From positions 372,001-436,000 of the forward strand of contig JAZARR010000223.1 of assembly GCA_037389465.1 (NCBI GenBank): 64,000 bases of DNA. Reading direction: 5' to 3'. The notes under the pieces were generated by a model that worked only from the letters and a program-made list of their open reading frames with translations, searched no databases and was not told where the DNA came from. The position numbers were made by a program, and so were the translations under genes. Positions 36,734 through 49,208 of this stretch are shown one piece after another; the first letter of the stretch is position 1; every line of letters starts with the position of its first letter. The DNA is from Baylisascaris procyonis (taxonomy: Eukaryota > Nematoda > Chromadorea > Rhabditida > Ascarididae).

Positions 36734-37005
36734 GTTTTGTGATTTAATATACCTTTCTATAAATTGATGTATTTGTTCGATTTTTTTTGTACTAACACTT
36801 AACTAATAAACACTATTTCCATTGAAGTGATATCGATATGCACAAATGACTACAGCATAGTTAAAATCGCCTTCTGAAGCATTGAAGGATACAAGCAAAA
36901 TGCTTGTCGTTTTTTGGTCACCTTGTAAAGCATTTGGCGTAAATCCTGAATGCTTATTGATTTTACGGACCGTATAAGAAGGATGATTTAACATGCTTTT
37001 CGCAG

Positions 37006-37056
37006 AGAACGTGTATCGGCACGAGGAGCAGATAGAAAAGCATATCGAGGAAGTTC
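37006..37056 (+). CDS. Short exon of unknown assignment
   Basis: Acceptor gcttttcgcag, donor gtgagt. Encodes NVYRHEEQIEKHIEEV in phase 1 in and out, a strongly helical sequence. Probably belongs to the surrounding gene. Confidence 0.45.
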
Positions 37057-37225
37057 GTGAGTGTTTTGTGGAAGGAGGGCGGAGAGTTGGCGAGAGATGT
37101 TACATACGAATAGAACCTTATAGTGAACTGAGATTGGTTAGTTGATTGGGGTAGAGCATCGCGAAGAAATGTAGCTTGGCCGGTGGCTAACGGTGATCAT
37201 TTGCGGCTTATTGCATTGTTCCTGA

Positions 37226-37522
37226 CTAACGGAAGCTTTGCGCAATAACTATACTTGTCATAGTTTTGCTGGAGCTCGAGACCATTTCGCGAAAATTTGT
37301 CTCGAGCAAGTCAAGGGCAAGATTCTCGGAGTTCTCGGAGAAGTTGGTATCGATGGACCCCCTCAAGTGTGGCCATCTGAGGGTTTTCCATCGATTCCTT
37401 AGGTGGCAAAATATTTGCGGAATCAAGTACGTCGAGATATTCACTCATCATTTTTGGCCGACGAGCCGGCTTATGTGGGTGTCGAACAAAAGACCGAAAA
37501 GACAATCATAATTGGGGAATGA
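37226..37522 (+). CDS. dcaf1: dcaf1-like helical-repeat exon(s) with an in-frame TAG
   Basis: The frame reads NNYTCHSFAGARDHFAKICL then EQVKGKILGVLGE and continues past TAG 37400-37402 into VAKYLRNQVRRDIHSSFLAD and on to TGA 37520. DCAF1 has TCMALRKYFEAHLAIKLEQVK-like sequence in its helical domain; T-C, F/Y-F-A and LEQVK line up. The TAG need not be a lesion: an intron from gttggt (37344) to ccttag (37402), 59 bp, keeps the frame. The second half is not recognisable. Confidence 0.45.
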
Positions 37523-40500
37523 GCACTGCCCGTACGCTACAACCACAATTTTCTGATTGAGCACTTTTCGCTTCTCGATTGAGACCATGTCAAAATCGTT
37601 ACGTCGTGCATTTCTCTATATCTTTCTCAGGAAATCATCGGATTTCCACTTTGAATCAAAAATTAGTACCGTTTAAGTGGTCGTCCGAGAGGTATTGAAG
37701 GATGGAAATATAAGTAGAATGTTTCTTTGCTCTTTTTACTTTTTTTTTTTCAAATGTCGTCACGAAGTCGACTTTTATGTAGATATTTTTTAAATTAACT
37801 AATATGGATCTTTTCTCGTCACACATTTTCAAAAGACTTGTGCATATTGTGATGAGTTTTGTGCAATATCAAGCATAACAATTCATTTACCATTTGGCGA
37901 ACTCTTTTCCAATCAGCGGCATACTTCACGTAATTACGCATCATTCCTCATAAAATGAGATGTTTGGTCAGTGAGTATAGAAGAAACGTTAGCTTGCGGT
38001 GAGCACAGTGAAGTTTAGTTACTGCTAGAAATGAAGAGCGTTCAAAAAATTGTAAAGCTATTCGACGGATGGTTATTCAATTTTTTATTAAAAAGAATTA
38101 GAGTATTGGGCCATTCGGTTTAGTTAAGGCCATTGTTTGATTTGTTTAGATGTGGTGGAACTACTCTACAAAAACGAACGATAAATGTTGTGTCATTTAG
38201 TTGGTCACGATGTATGCATTTTAATGAGCACAACTGGTTATGTATTTTATAATGGAAGTCCACTCACTTATTACATGATCCTGTGTACGTCATGCCACAA
38301 CTCTTTTTTTTTTGTTGGTTTTCGTTGTTGCAAATATTTCACCGACGAATCAAGGGAAATAACCCTTTCAGTGGTTTCTTAAGTAGTCGATGTTTCGGTA
38401 ATTGCTGCGGTGTTTGTTTGTTTGTTTGTTTGTCTTCTGTGTGTCCGTTTGTCTGTTTGTCTGTCCGTTCGCCGGTTGATCGACCAGTTCATCCGTGTAC
38501 CCATGCGTCTACACTTACTTTAGTATAACTATGTTTTTTTTCTCACGTCGAAAATCTGAATTGAAATATAGAGGAAGGAAAATGTTCAATTATATTCCGT
38601 ATCATCTGTTACACTTGGCGTTGTAATGATTGCGTAGGAAGTAATGAATGCTTCATAAAATAACCAGAATTTCCGTTGACTAAGGCAAGCGAAACAACGA
38701 AGGCACCGCTTTTCCCATGAATGCGTACTGTCACTCAAAATGTATTCATCGTAAAGAAGTGATGTTAGCCATTAGCTAAATTGCAGCCCTCAGATCCCTA
38801 TAGAAGCAGAGGGCAATTGCTTTAGAAAAGAGCTATTTCTTCGGATGATGCGACAGCCGCAAATGCATGCGGCGTAAATTCTCTGCGTTATCGTGAGCTG
38901 GCCTTTTTTGTGTATCTGTTTGTACTTTATTTTATGTTCTTGGTAGGTTGTTGTTGTTGTTGTAATGGAAGAGTGAGTTTTGTGTGACATTATTTAGGAG
39001 GGAAAGGTGATGGGCAGGGCCTTGGTCGCTGTCCTGGTCCTCTGCGAGAGGTGAATCGTGATTTTGTTTCTGTGACGTTAATTAAGACTGTGACATTTCC
39101 TGGAATGTTTTGACTCAGGAAGTTAGGAGACAATTGAAAGTTGGTAGAGCGTTTTGAATTTTAGACGAACTGTAGTACGAGGATTTTCAGTCAACGGGAA
39201 TTGACTTATTTTTCATTATCGATGTTGATGTGCTATGCTATTTTATGTTGATGAAATGTCGCCATTTTTTATTCTCTTATGCGGTTCAATTGCAGTTATG
39301 TCGTTCGTTGCGCCGTTCACATCAAATAAAATGAAAGAGGTTTAATTACTCAAGATTGAGATTGGATAAGGACGAACGTTAGAAGAAGCGAGAAGGCAAC
39401 CGTTGTTTGAGTGAAGTGAAAAGACGGAAGAAATCGTCGACTAGACGGAGGCGAGACGATCAAGCAATTGACAGGCCAGTTGGATTTTTTGTGACGTTCA
39501 GATTATATTGACTGCCGGGTAGGAAGAAAGTTACCCAGCAGTCAATACAGTAACAAAGGACCTGATAGAATGTGTACATTTACATTCCGCTTTTAAGTAA
39601 GATATGCGTCCGTATAGTAATCAAACGAATTATTCGCACAAATGTTCCAATAGTAGCTCTATTATTATAATTTGGTTGGTATAAAATAATTACAAACTTC
39701 TTCCTATTTTTAAATGTTTCAATTGTTTTCATTATTGAGTTTCAGCGTGAAAAATGATATAAATGGTACGTAGCAGATTTTGAATCTTTGGTATTATTAA
39801 CTTCCGAGTTGAATTTAGAACAGGTAGACTTAGAATTGGTACAACCTATGCATAGCACAGTTTCACCTTAACGAGGTTTTGCAAAAACGAATTTGTGAGA
39901 GCGTATTAAATAGTTCTTTGCTTTTAAAACAAGTCGAAAAGCACGCCAGATAGAGCACCACAATGTGCATTTTTGCATCTTAGTTCACAGACGACCTGTT
40001 GATAAGTTCTCTATTGGTAATTTACTTACAGAAGCAATTGGTTGTGAAAATACTGAGCTATTTGCTTTATTCGTTTTACTGATATTTGCTTTTTGCGAGC
40101 TTCTATAGGTTCTTTAGTAAACTTTAAATGAATTGAGAGACCTTGACATTAACTTTTTACTATCAGTGATTGTTTAGACCTAAACTTAGCTTAACTCTAG
40201 ACCGTCGCATTAGTGTAGTTTTTTTATCATCCACGATCCATCGGTTGAATCGACCAGTGAACGAAAAACTGAAATCGGTTCGACTGGTCGAATTTTACGG
40301 AATGTTTGATATAATCCGATCAGCTAAACTTTATATTTTATTTTTACCAGAAATAGGTACAGGCTGAATATAAGCAATGTTCCTTATACATTTTTTTTTG
40401 CATATTCAAGAATAAGCAACTTCTATGGTTTCATAATCGAAATAGTAAAGCCATATAAACTGCTACTGAGTGTCGAGAGTGTAATATACGAATACAGAGA

Positions 40501-40601
40501 GTGTACACGTGTGTGATTGATGTTACCGATACGCGTCATGAAAGGTGTGGGCTGGTTGACTGAGAAGAGGGAAAGGTGCTCAATGTTTCATAGTTCTTCA
40601 G
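37523..40601. other. Three kb, intron-like, with simple repeats
   Basis: Contains a (GTTT/GTCT)n microsatellite at 38411-38465 and (TTG)n at 38946-38964. A possible signal-peptide start at 39010 (MGRALVAVLVLCE before gtgaat) and a basic stretch at 39415-39480 are not strong enough to call. Confidence 0.45.
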
Positions 40602-40798
40602 GTACTATCCCTATGCTCGCCGCGCCAGTTTTTGTTCTACCGCAAAGCGCTTCGAAACGAGTATGCCGATCGCGAAGAGTTTCGCATCATCAAGAAGTTA
40701 TGTTGAACTAAGTCGTTTGAACTTCGCAAGCAGTTCATCACGTGGACACTTTACAAGAATATGACAATTTCACTGGATCGCACACATGTAGTTTTCAA
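40602..40798 (+). pseudogene. Exon-like ORF with an internal TGA (possible dcaf1)
   Basis: Between tagttcttcag and gtaagt. Frame 1 reads CSPRQFLFYRKALRNEYADR then EEFRIIKKLC, TGA (40704-40706), and on to the donor with TKSFELRKQFITWTLYKNMT. DCAF1 has C-x2-R-x-L-I-F-x-R just before its WD40 domain and an F-x2-R...L-x-L-Y-N stretch at its start, in the same order. The TGA is unexplained. A second frame is also open across the exon. Confidence 0.35.
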
Positions 40799-42365
40799 GT
40801 AAGTGATTTTTTTTCGTTGTTCCAGTTGCATAAATTCGCAGTATGGAATACTCGATTATGAATATTTTGAAATTTAAAACAGAAACGATATTTGCATTCA
40901 TTGTTTTTTATGGTGAAGAATTTCTAGTATTTTCTTAGACCCTCACCTCATCCTATCAGGAAGCGGATTGAAGGCAATAGAAATTTGATGTCGTCAATCC
41001 TTATTCCCTTATGAGTATTGCTGGAAAATGCGCTAAAATTATGCACAAAGAACGCAAATGTAGAAAATTTGGAATGATGTTTGTAATCGGGCATATTGAG
41101 TTTCTCGATGAATGCTTAATGCTCATCGCTGAATTTTAGACCCTTATTCGTTGACTTTCATAGCAACTATATTCCAATTTTCTATGATGTTAAACATCTA
41201 ACAATAGTTAGGTTCGAAAGCAGATGGATTAGTGGATAGTGAAAAATGATATGCTAAAGTTCGATTTCAGCATTGCGCTCGCTCCTCCTTCTTCAATAGG
41301 TTCAACTTTACCTACTCTTTTTATCTGGTATGGAGGATATTTTTTTTAGAATTTTAGAATTATTCATTCAATAATTCATCTTTCTAGTCCACTTCTGCAA
41401 AAAATTTCGTATATCATACAGATGAATGTATGTCCCCATTTAGGCATTGTTTTAGCCATGCATACCTTGAAGTGCAGATTGAAAGTTGACCCCTTCCGAA
41501 TATGATAGTAATAAGGAAGCGGTTATAATCAGCGAGAAAGTTGTACATCGTTTCTGCTAACGTGACTTTAGAACTGGAACAATCAGAGGTTTTCTCTGGT
41601 TATACCCCTTCCATCGGACACATAATTAGCGCTAGGATCTATGGCATACAAAGTCTTACATGTGAAGTATGCGTTTGTCAATAGCACGATTTGCCAGCAC
41701 ACTCTTTTTATTTAATTTTCCACAAGTAATCGTATTGTAATAGTTAAATTTATCGGTTCATTTCCGTCGCGGGACACTTGCGTCATATATTTTATGCCTT
41801 CATTACGTGGACTCTAGAATTTCCGCTCAATTTTCTCGATATTTAAAAGAATATGTTTTGAGGATTGAATTCCTCGAATTTATAGTGTTAAGAAGAGACA
41901 AAGACCGATACGCATTGCAGCGGGATTTACCGAAGTGCAAAACTCGTGGCGGAAGTGTAACGCTGCAACTAAAATCGAGTCAAATCTACATAATTTGACG
42001 GTTTAAAAATTCATTTACATTTGTTATATTAGCCGGTTTTCCTCTCAGAATAAATTTTCCTTGTCCACAAAAATTGAACGTCTCCTATGAGGACTAGTTG
42101 GATAGTATCGTATTAATTCAACTACATTGACATTTTTTGAGCGGAAATACACACATTGTTTTAATTGAATTTCGTCTATTTAACCTAAATAGTTTATTCA
42201 AAGCAAAAAATTTAATCACTTTCAGATTTAATTTGCATTGAGGAAAAACATAAATACGTCGAGATGCGATTTACGCTGAAGAAAATCTTCATTCGTGATG
42301 ATGCCAATAAAGGAATATTTCGACCAATAAAGAAACGTTTCCCTCTTCAAGTGTGTTAACTTCAG
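40799..42365. other. Intron-like DNA
   Basis: AT-rich. The ORF at 41807-41998 has no splice or homology support. Confidence 0.4.
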
Positions 42366-42412
42366 CACGGCATCATCGATCGACTCCTCGAACGTTGTGG
42401 ATGAGCCGAAGA
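42366..42412 (+). CDS. Short Ser-rich exon before the WD40 exons
   Basis: Acceptor gttaacttcag, donor gtaagt. Phase 2 in and phase 1 out, encoding TASSSIDSSNVVDEPK. Lies 160 bp before the first firm dcaf1 WD40 exon. Confidence 0.4.
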
Positions 42413-42572
42413 GTAAGTCTCAATTCATTTTCATGTTCAAGTCGGTGGATTCTTCCAGCCATTCGTTGCTACCAAATGTTATACCAAAAAATGATGGCTG
42501 TAATACGATGATTTTTAGACCTCAGTAATAGTTTCGCGCTGCAGAAGTATTGGTTCACGATGATTTTCGTAA

Positions 42573-42755
42573 AATTTTCGTCATTTTGAGGACGGATCTC
42601 TCGTGTTGACTTCTGCGTTTGCGAAACCTCTGTCGTCTCTGTGGCCGATCGATGAGACACAGGAGCACATGCCGGGCTTTCATGACGAGTATTTTGTCGA
42701 ATTCAATAAGCGATCTCAAGAGCGTATCATTGGTACTCGGGAAGAGAAGGCAATG
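42573..42755 (+). CDS. dcaf1: dcaf1 exon: start of the WD40 domain
   Basis: Reads FEDGSLVLTSAFAKPLSSLW, then PIDETQEHMPGFHDEYFVEF and NKRSQERIIGTREEKAM before a gtaggt donor. DCAF1 orthologues have DGSLLLTSATWSQPLSALW, then a YVEFSKHSQDRVIGT segment, so about half the positions match across the exon. DCAF1 is the WD40 receptor that docks substrates to the DDB1-CUL4-ROC1 ubiquitin ligase and also acts with the kinase-like EDD/DYRK2 complex. The 5' boundary is uncertain: the frame meets TAA at 42570 and no acceptor fits exactly. Confidence 0.85.
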
Positions 42756-43151
42756 GTAGGTTCTCATCGAAATTTGGCTTAAAAATATAGGTCTTTTAAA
42801 AGATATGGGAAACGCATGTGAGGTTGCCCCATCGTAATATTGTGCAATAGCTGGAGAAGTTTAACATGTTCTCTCGGTGATCTTGAGAACTGAAAATCGA
42901 TTCCAACCATCCACGGGCAGTTTCTAGAAAAAAAAAATATTAGTGGTGAATTTCGGAAATTGCCAACCAGGACTCACATGGCCGATCTTTTGGAACTGTT
43001 AGTTCTTAGCCAAGCTTTGTCGTTCCTTTCCCTTTGCGATATTTTATGAGTTTCACCAGTTCTGGTGCTCGCAGAAATACGCATTGCACACAACATTGCT
43101 AGAGGTTCGCTAAAACTAGCTGAGCCTTTATCAACAATTCTTTTATCTTAG
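42756..43151. other. dcaf1: Intron-like DNA within dcaf1
   Basis: No recognisable exon, although DCAF1 should have about 30 residues (the HIYDIQTG segment) between the flanking exons. Confidence 0.4.
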
Positions 43152-43335
43152 TATGCGGTGTTCTGTAAGGTATAAGTGCCTAGTTGAAATCCATTCAAGA
43201 CCTCAGCTCGTACATCAAGAATGCAACAATTTGAGGGGGATTCTTTGCGATGTGGTCAAGGATTGCTTGCACATTCTACGCCTCTTGAGTTTTGAGATTT
43301 TACTTTTGAACTCTAATGGGACTCTCAGTGCATAA
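43152..43335 (+). CDS. dcaf1: Diverged dcaf1 WD40 exon
   Basis: After tatcttag reads RCSVRYKCLVEIHSRPQLVH, then NLRGILCDVVKDCLHILRLL and SFEILLLNSNGTLSA to TAA. It aligns with the DCAF1 segment NDGVLWDVRSAQAIHKF...FHPNGLEV: G-V/I-L-x-D-V, I-H/L-x-L/F, then N-G. The first WDxR motif is CDVV here. TAA at 43333 falls where the protein should continue, so either splicing occurs earlier or the exon is decayed. Confidence 0.4.
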
Positions 43336-44477
43336 TTCGTCGAGAGTACACACACTATAGAAAGTGATAGGCACTCAAAACGAATTCATGATCTTCGGGA
43401 ATTACTATGCTTTTGTGAGTACTCGATGTTTAGATATACGATGTGGGAACGGGTCGTACAGTGGTGCGGCTATACGGCGAGGTGCTCGCCAATCGTTATA
43501 ATCGCAACAGGTGTCCATTAAAACGTTTTAAACTGAAAATCCATTGTTGAGGTAGCTTTTCTGTACATCTTTCATACATGCAGTAGCATCTGCATGAATA
43601 TTACACAGTTAGCATTTGTTCGGGTATCACATCACTGCAACTTTTCCTATATTCTAGGGCCTCCGTTGCTCTGAACTTGATTAAAACTGGACCATCTGAC
43701 AGCAAGACAACGCTCGACAGTGGATGTGGAACGCGACGGCAAGCGCGTCAAGGGCTGGGCAGACTATCCAAAACTTGTATGACTTTGACTTTCTCATACC
43801 GTTGAAGATAAGGTTGAAGATTGCACCGGGAGGCGGTGATGACAAAGTCACTTGAGTGCAATTTCGTTTTTGAAATGTACAGAGAGCAACGCTTCTACTC
43901 ACGAACATGATGGAGCGTGAGATGACGGTGCATGGTGTGGGGCTATACACAAAGTGGGTCGTTACCGCCGGAGGGGCCAATTGCGTTCTCGCCTTCATTT
44001 GTGGTTGCATTATGACCGTCTCTTCCATCTCTTCACTCTCTTTCCCTCCTTCCTCCTAGTTTGTAGAGGCGCTTTGAACTGATATCGCCGCTAACGGATG
44101 CCTTATCACTGCCTGAGAGATGTCTCTATACGTCTCATACGAGGCGAATTCTTTATTTATAAAAACACAAAGCTTATCGACGAATGGGTACAACTCCGGC
44201 AGAGAGAGGATGATTGCGCTCCCAAGGAATATTGCTACAGTGAAGTTAGTTGTTATTTTGTTTAACACGCGAGAGGGCAACATTCGCACGGCGCAGAACG
44301 TTGGATTCCTCAATGGATTCTGAGGCATAAAATGTGCGACCAGAAGGAGTCTTCGCGGATTGCAGCAACTAAAGAAACTACATTCTCTGATTTTTTTGTG
44401 CTTGATACGATGATGCCATAATATGCTATTTGCTGTTCATCAGCAATACCTCAGTTAAGAGTTACTTGGCGGTTGAG
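43336..44477. other. Unassigned G/C-richer stretch with competing open frames
   Basis: 43690-44060 and 44098-44265 have long open frames on both strands. On the plus strand 44098-44265 reads MPYHCLRDVSIRLIRGEFFI then YKNTKLIDEWVQLRQREDDC and ends at TAA, then stays open in the same frame to 44420. None matches a known family and the strand cannot be decided, so no gene is called. Confidence 0.3.
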
Positions 44478-45165
44478 CTGATCTTCTTAGTTTCGTTCGA
44501 GAAAGGCTGACGAAGGGAGGAGAAGGGGGATTTTTCGAAACTGATCTTCTTAGTTTCGTTCGAGAAAGGCTGACGAAGGGAGGAGAAGGGGGATTTTTCG
44601 AAACTGATCTTCTTAGTTTCGTTCGAGAAAGGCTGAACGAAGGGAGGAGAAGGGGGATTTTTCGAAACTGATCTTCTTAGTTTCGTTCGAGAAAGGCTGA
44701 ACGAAGGGTGGAGAAGGGGGATTTTTCGAAACTGATCTTCTTAGTTTCGTTCGAGAAAGGCTGAACGAAGGGAGGAGAAGGCGGATTTTTCGAAACTGAT
44801 CTTCTTAGTTTCGTTCGAGAAAGGCTGACGAAGGGAGGAGAAGGGGGATTTTTCGAAACTGATCTTCTTAGTTTCGTTCGAGAAAGGCTGAACGAAGGGA
44901 GGAGAAGGGGGATTTTTCGAAACTGATCTTCTTAGTTTCGTTCGAGAAAGGCTGACGAAGGGAGGAGAAGGGGGATTTTTCGAAACTGATCTTCTTAGTT
45001 TCGTTCGAGAAAGGCTGAACGAAGGGAGGAGAAGGGGAATTTTTCGAAACTGAACCTCTTAGTTTCGTTTGAGAAAGGCTCAACGAAGGGAGGAGAAGGC
45101 GGATTTTTCAAAACTGATCTTCTTAGTTTCGTTCGGGAAAGGCTGAATGAAGGGATGAGAAGGGG
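44478..45165. repeat. 63/64-bp minisatellite, about 11 units
   Basis: Units begin at 44478, 44541, 44604, 44668, 44732, 44796, 44859, 44923, 44986, 45050 and 45114, with the core atcttcttagtttcgttcga. Two length classes differ by one A (gctgacg versus gctgaacg). The last two units are more diverged. The minus-strand ORF at 44868-45083 is a by-product. Confidence 0.95.
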
Positions 45166-45909
45166 TGATTGTGTGGATGGAACGATCTCATTTTCAGGCT
45201 TTGTGATATTCTGGCATCCATTTTTATAGACTGTGATGAGTCTAATGACGAAATTCAGGTCTCTTTCCCATCAACATGCAGTTTTCTCTTTTGATGCATA
45301 TTATAGGCGTTATTTGTACTGAAGAAACTCCGAACGTTCACGGTTCCCCGCCAAAATGCATCTTTGCTAAATGATTTATTATGAAAAGATCAGAGAAATT
45401 TTCTTCGCAATCTATCAGGAAGGCCTTATTTTTGAAAGTTCCCGGTAATCCCCTGATATCAGTTTTTTAAATTTGCTTTAAGGGGCTAAATGGATAAGTA
45501 TCCATACGTGTCTGTTTATCCGGTGGCTTCAATCCCCAGAACAGAAGGGAACAATTATGGAATCTAATAAATATATGACCTTCGAGGAAGTTCGGCGAGA
45601 AGGTTATAGTTTTTTGGCGTTCGAAAAAAGGGCTTATTTTTGGAGGCCGTTTGATGGTTTTGTGCATTTTATGCATGGTCTTGTGTCACTGATGGTGCTT
45701 ACCTGCATAATTTTATTTTATTTTTTGTATTTTTTATGCATTCTGCATAATTTCATCATCCAAAAGCTACCAAATTTTTTTTTTTTTGAGGGTACAAAAA
45801 TAGGTTTGACATCTTTTAGGACAGTGACGCTATGAGCGTTGCGTTATTAAAACTCAAATCGTGCAAAGGAATTTTACAGCTCGAAATCGTGATGAAAGCA
45901 CTATTTTAG
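45166..45909. other. dcaf1: Intron-like DNA within dcaf1
   Basis: No exon found; the ORF at 45557-45835 lacks splice or homology support. Confidence 0.45.
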
Positions 45910-46003
45910 TGGGATATACGCACATTCAACTTACTCCACAGTGTGCCGGCTTTGGATCAGTGCAAAGTGGTCTTCAATGCCACCGGCGACGTTATCTATG
46001 ATG
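45910..46003 (+). CDS. dcaf1: dcaf1 exon with WDxR motif
   Basis: Acceptor actattttag, donor gtatcg, phase 0 in and phase 1 out. Encodes [20 protein letters not shown] then [11 protein letters not shown], matching DCAF1 WDLRTFHLLHTVPALDQC...VFNHTGDVIYG almost residue for residue. WDIR is the DDB1-binding WDxR box. It joins in phase to 47046 (D-G|CT gives Ala). Confidence 0.93.
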
Positions 46004-47146
<1,143 letters not shown>

Positions 47147-47598
47147 TAACGCAGCAAGTCACTGATGTTGGCCTATCCTCTAGGCTCAAGACAATCCTGA
47201 TTCTGAGACTCGAAATGCGCTGAAAATGTGACCCAATAAGTTTTCAAAAAACTTCGCCTTGCCCGGAGAGAATTTTCAACAACTTCGCTTTTTAAAGGAT
47301 ATCTTTTCCCAAAACTTTTTAATCATTTATGTACTGCATTTGATGAAAGCATTTACATACGAGTTGATGTAGCAGCCGCAACTGCATTGAGTGCTATCCC
47401 TTTTTTATACTTTACGCTGCGTGGCAATCTATGCAATAGATATGAGTCATATTCGACAAACTAGTGAAGTGCTATTGTTAGCACGGTATCGGAAGCGTTT
47501 CGATGACGCAGTAAAGCTGCTGACTTGCCAGGGAATTGCTTTGATGTATAGCGATCACTGCATGTGATTTTTTGGGATTTGAGAGTCACTTGTTTAAG

Positions 47599-47778
47599 GT
47601 GATCTCAACGTTCGATGCAAAATGCGCCTTATTCGAAATCTGCGCGGATCATCATGACGAGTATTTGGCTGTGATCGAGACGCATAACCCATCGGACGAT
47701 TTGCTTGACGTTCAGGAAAATCTCTGCCGCCTTTATGAGGTCGGCAAACAACGCGACATGGACGACTTCGATGAGCAT
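47599..47778 (+). CDS. dcaf1: dcaf1 exon (last WD40 blade)
   Basis: From acceptor cttgtttaag (or ggatttgag at 47583, also in phase) to donor gttcgt. Encodes [20 protein letters not shown], then [20 protein letters not shown] and [24 protein letters not shown]1 has IATIDVKRNIFDLC, YLAVIEN and CRLYEVGRQR here. Phase 0 out fits the final exon. Confidence 0.92.
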
Positions 47779-48290
47779 GTTCGTATTTCACTCTTGCTAT
47801 CTTTCCATAAGCATCTTTTTTCTCGCAACTCGCTTCGCTCAATCGTTGTAAGAGTTCACTTAGTATGCGAGAAACCTTATAAGGTTTCCGTTGTAAATTC
47901 GTTATGCAGAGCAGCGGATACAAAAAATGATGGAAATTCGCAGGTTTTAAACTCTTAGTGCTATAAAAAATTTGTTGAGATCATGTACAAAGAAAGTATT
48001 AGCGTTATGTTGGAAGGTAGTAGAATAGGTAAAACTAGACGTGTCGTGCGATTGGCATTAAGATTTACATGCTGAATGGAACTTCGTTCAAGCATTGAAC
48101 GAAGATCCGCTTTGTTCGCATTATTGTAGCGTCTAGAGACGACTGCATTGCTCAAGAAATAGGCTTCTTTAACGAGGTAGTACTGGGCCTTTGACGATGA
48201 TCGGAACATGTGCATCTAGATGTGGAAAGACTACGATAGACGCATTGCTAAAGACTGGTATGTCGTTGTCTTCATTGGTGCAATGAACAG
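47779..48290. other. dcaf1: Intron of dcaf1
   Basis: 512 bp between the gttcgt donor and the aatgaacag acceptor. It also holds the ORF on the minus strand at 47961-48215, unsupported. Confidence 0.7.
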
Positions 48291-48449
48291 GAAGAGCGTA
48301 ACGGAGAGGAGAATGACGACGAGGAGGAGGAATCGTCATCGAGCGTCACTGATGGGAGTGATGATGCTTCCACACCCGGAAGTTCCTCGGATGGCAATTC
48401 TTCGGACGATGTCTACAGGTTTTCATTATCACTTGATTCTTCCCGGTGA
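48291..48449 (+). CDS. dcaf1: dcaf1 terminal exon (acidic tail)
   Basis: Begins EERNGEENDDEEEESSSSVT, continues DGSDDASTPGSSSDGNSSDD and ends VYRFSLSLDSSR TGA. The long Asp/Glu/Ser tract and the final D-D/V-x2-x-SLSL match the DCAF1 C-terminus (SDLEDDIILSLNE). The tract overlaps a second acidic frame (GDEQDGSNSSDDSEPVGFFL then RR, TAA 48511), suggesting a one-base shift or an alternative end. Confidence 0.82.
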   Translation, partial: EERNGEENDDEEEESSSSVTDGSDDASTPGSSSDGNSSDDVYRFSLSLDSSR

Positions 48450-49063
48450 CGAACAAGACGGCAGCAACTCATCAGACGACAGCGAGCCGGTTGGTTTCTT
48501 TCTTCGGCGTTAAATCACTACATCTAATATATCAGTCTAACGAGCTTGATTAGGAAACTACAGCAGTCCGATCGCCTTAGCTGTTCCCCTGGCAGTTTCA
48601 TTTCATTTAGCCTTTCTTCTGAAAGCACCTTCGGAGCATTTGGGTAGATATCGTGCCTCGCCATAAATGTTTCCAGCTTAAATGGGCCTTAATTTAATGT
48701 AATTGGTCGCCATGCTAGCTGGAAATAATTCCATGAAGACACGCTTATGTTCAGTTATGATTGGAATATACATCTTCGCCAATGGCGAGAAATGTTTTTG
48801 CTAGAAATTCATCAGTGTAATTGAGGTTCATAATGTTGGTCGTCAATGATGAATAAAGCTTTGAAGCGTAACATTGAATATGTCACTCTTTAAGTTGAGT
48901 TATACAAAGTTAAAAGTGTTGCCAGAAAGCTCAGCAGTGGTTACATTATTGTTTTCATCGACAATCCTTTTTATGCTTGAACTATTGTAGCTGTCATTAC
49001 TTTTCAATGTGTATATAAGTGTTTTGAGTTTATTTTAAGTGTAGCGCCGAAGGCACTAATTCG
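48450..49063. other. Intergenic, between dcaf1 end and the next start
   Basis: AT-rich. No terminator-like or promoter element stands out; a TATATAAG occurs at 49012. Confidence 0.45.
49012..49063 (+). promoter_or_regulatory. Possible TATA box and short 5' UTR
   Basis: TATATAAG at 49012-49019 lies 52 bp before ATG 49064 on the same strand. Spacing would allow a very short leader. Weak evidence. Confidence 0.3.
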
Positions 49064-49208
49064 ATGGAAGATGATCAAGGAAGTGGGGAGAATGGCGTTG
49101 CTCGAATACAGCAATATGCAGCCGTTCTTGAGGGGCTAAGGCCATCGCCTGACATCCACGAAGGCTCGATCGATCGTGAGCGTTCGCGCTCACGCAGTGC
49201 CCATCTCG
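49064..49208 (+). CDS. First exon of an unrecognised gene
   Basis: ATG with purine-rich context, open to a gttagt donor in phase 1. Encodes MEDDQGSGENGVARIQQYAA, then VLEGLRPSPDIHEGSIDRER and SRSRSAHL. G/C-richer than the surroundings; the RERSRSRS end is an RS-type run and could be nuclear-targeting. No downstream exon is recognised before 50.4 kb. Confidence 0.55.

Noticed and set aside
43681..44028. 115-codon minus-strand ORF
   Set aside because: Several plus-strand frames are also open and one has a good donor; the strand cannot be decided.
44056..44328. 90-codon minus-strand ORF
   Set aside because: No splice sites, no family, and an equally open plus-strand frame opposes it.
44868..45083. 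71-codon minus-strand ORF with SFEKSPFSSLR repeats
   Set aside because: Product of the 63/64-bp minisatellite; frame shifts at each 64-bp unit.
47594..47923. 109-codon minus-strand ORF
   Set aside because: It is the antisense shadow of the dcaf1 exon at 47599-47778.
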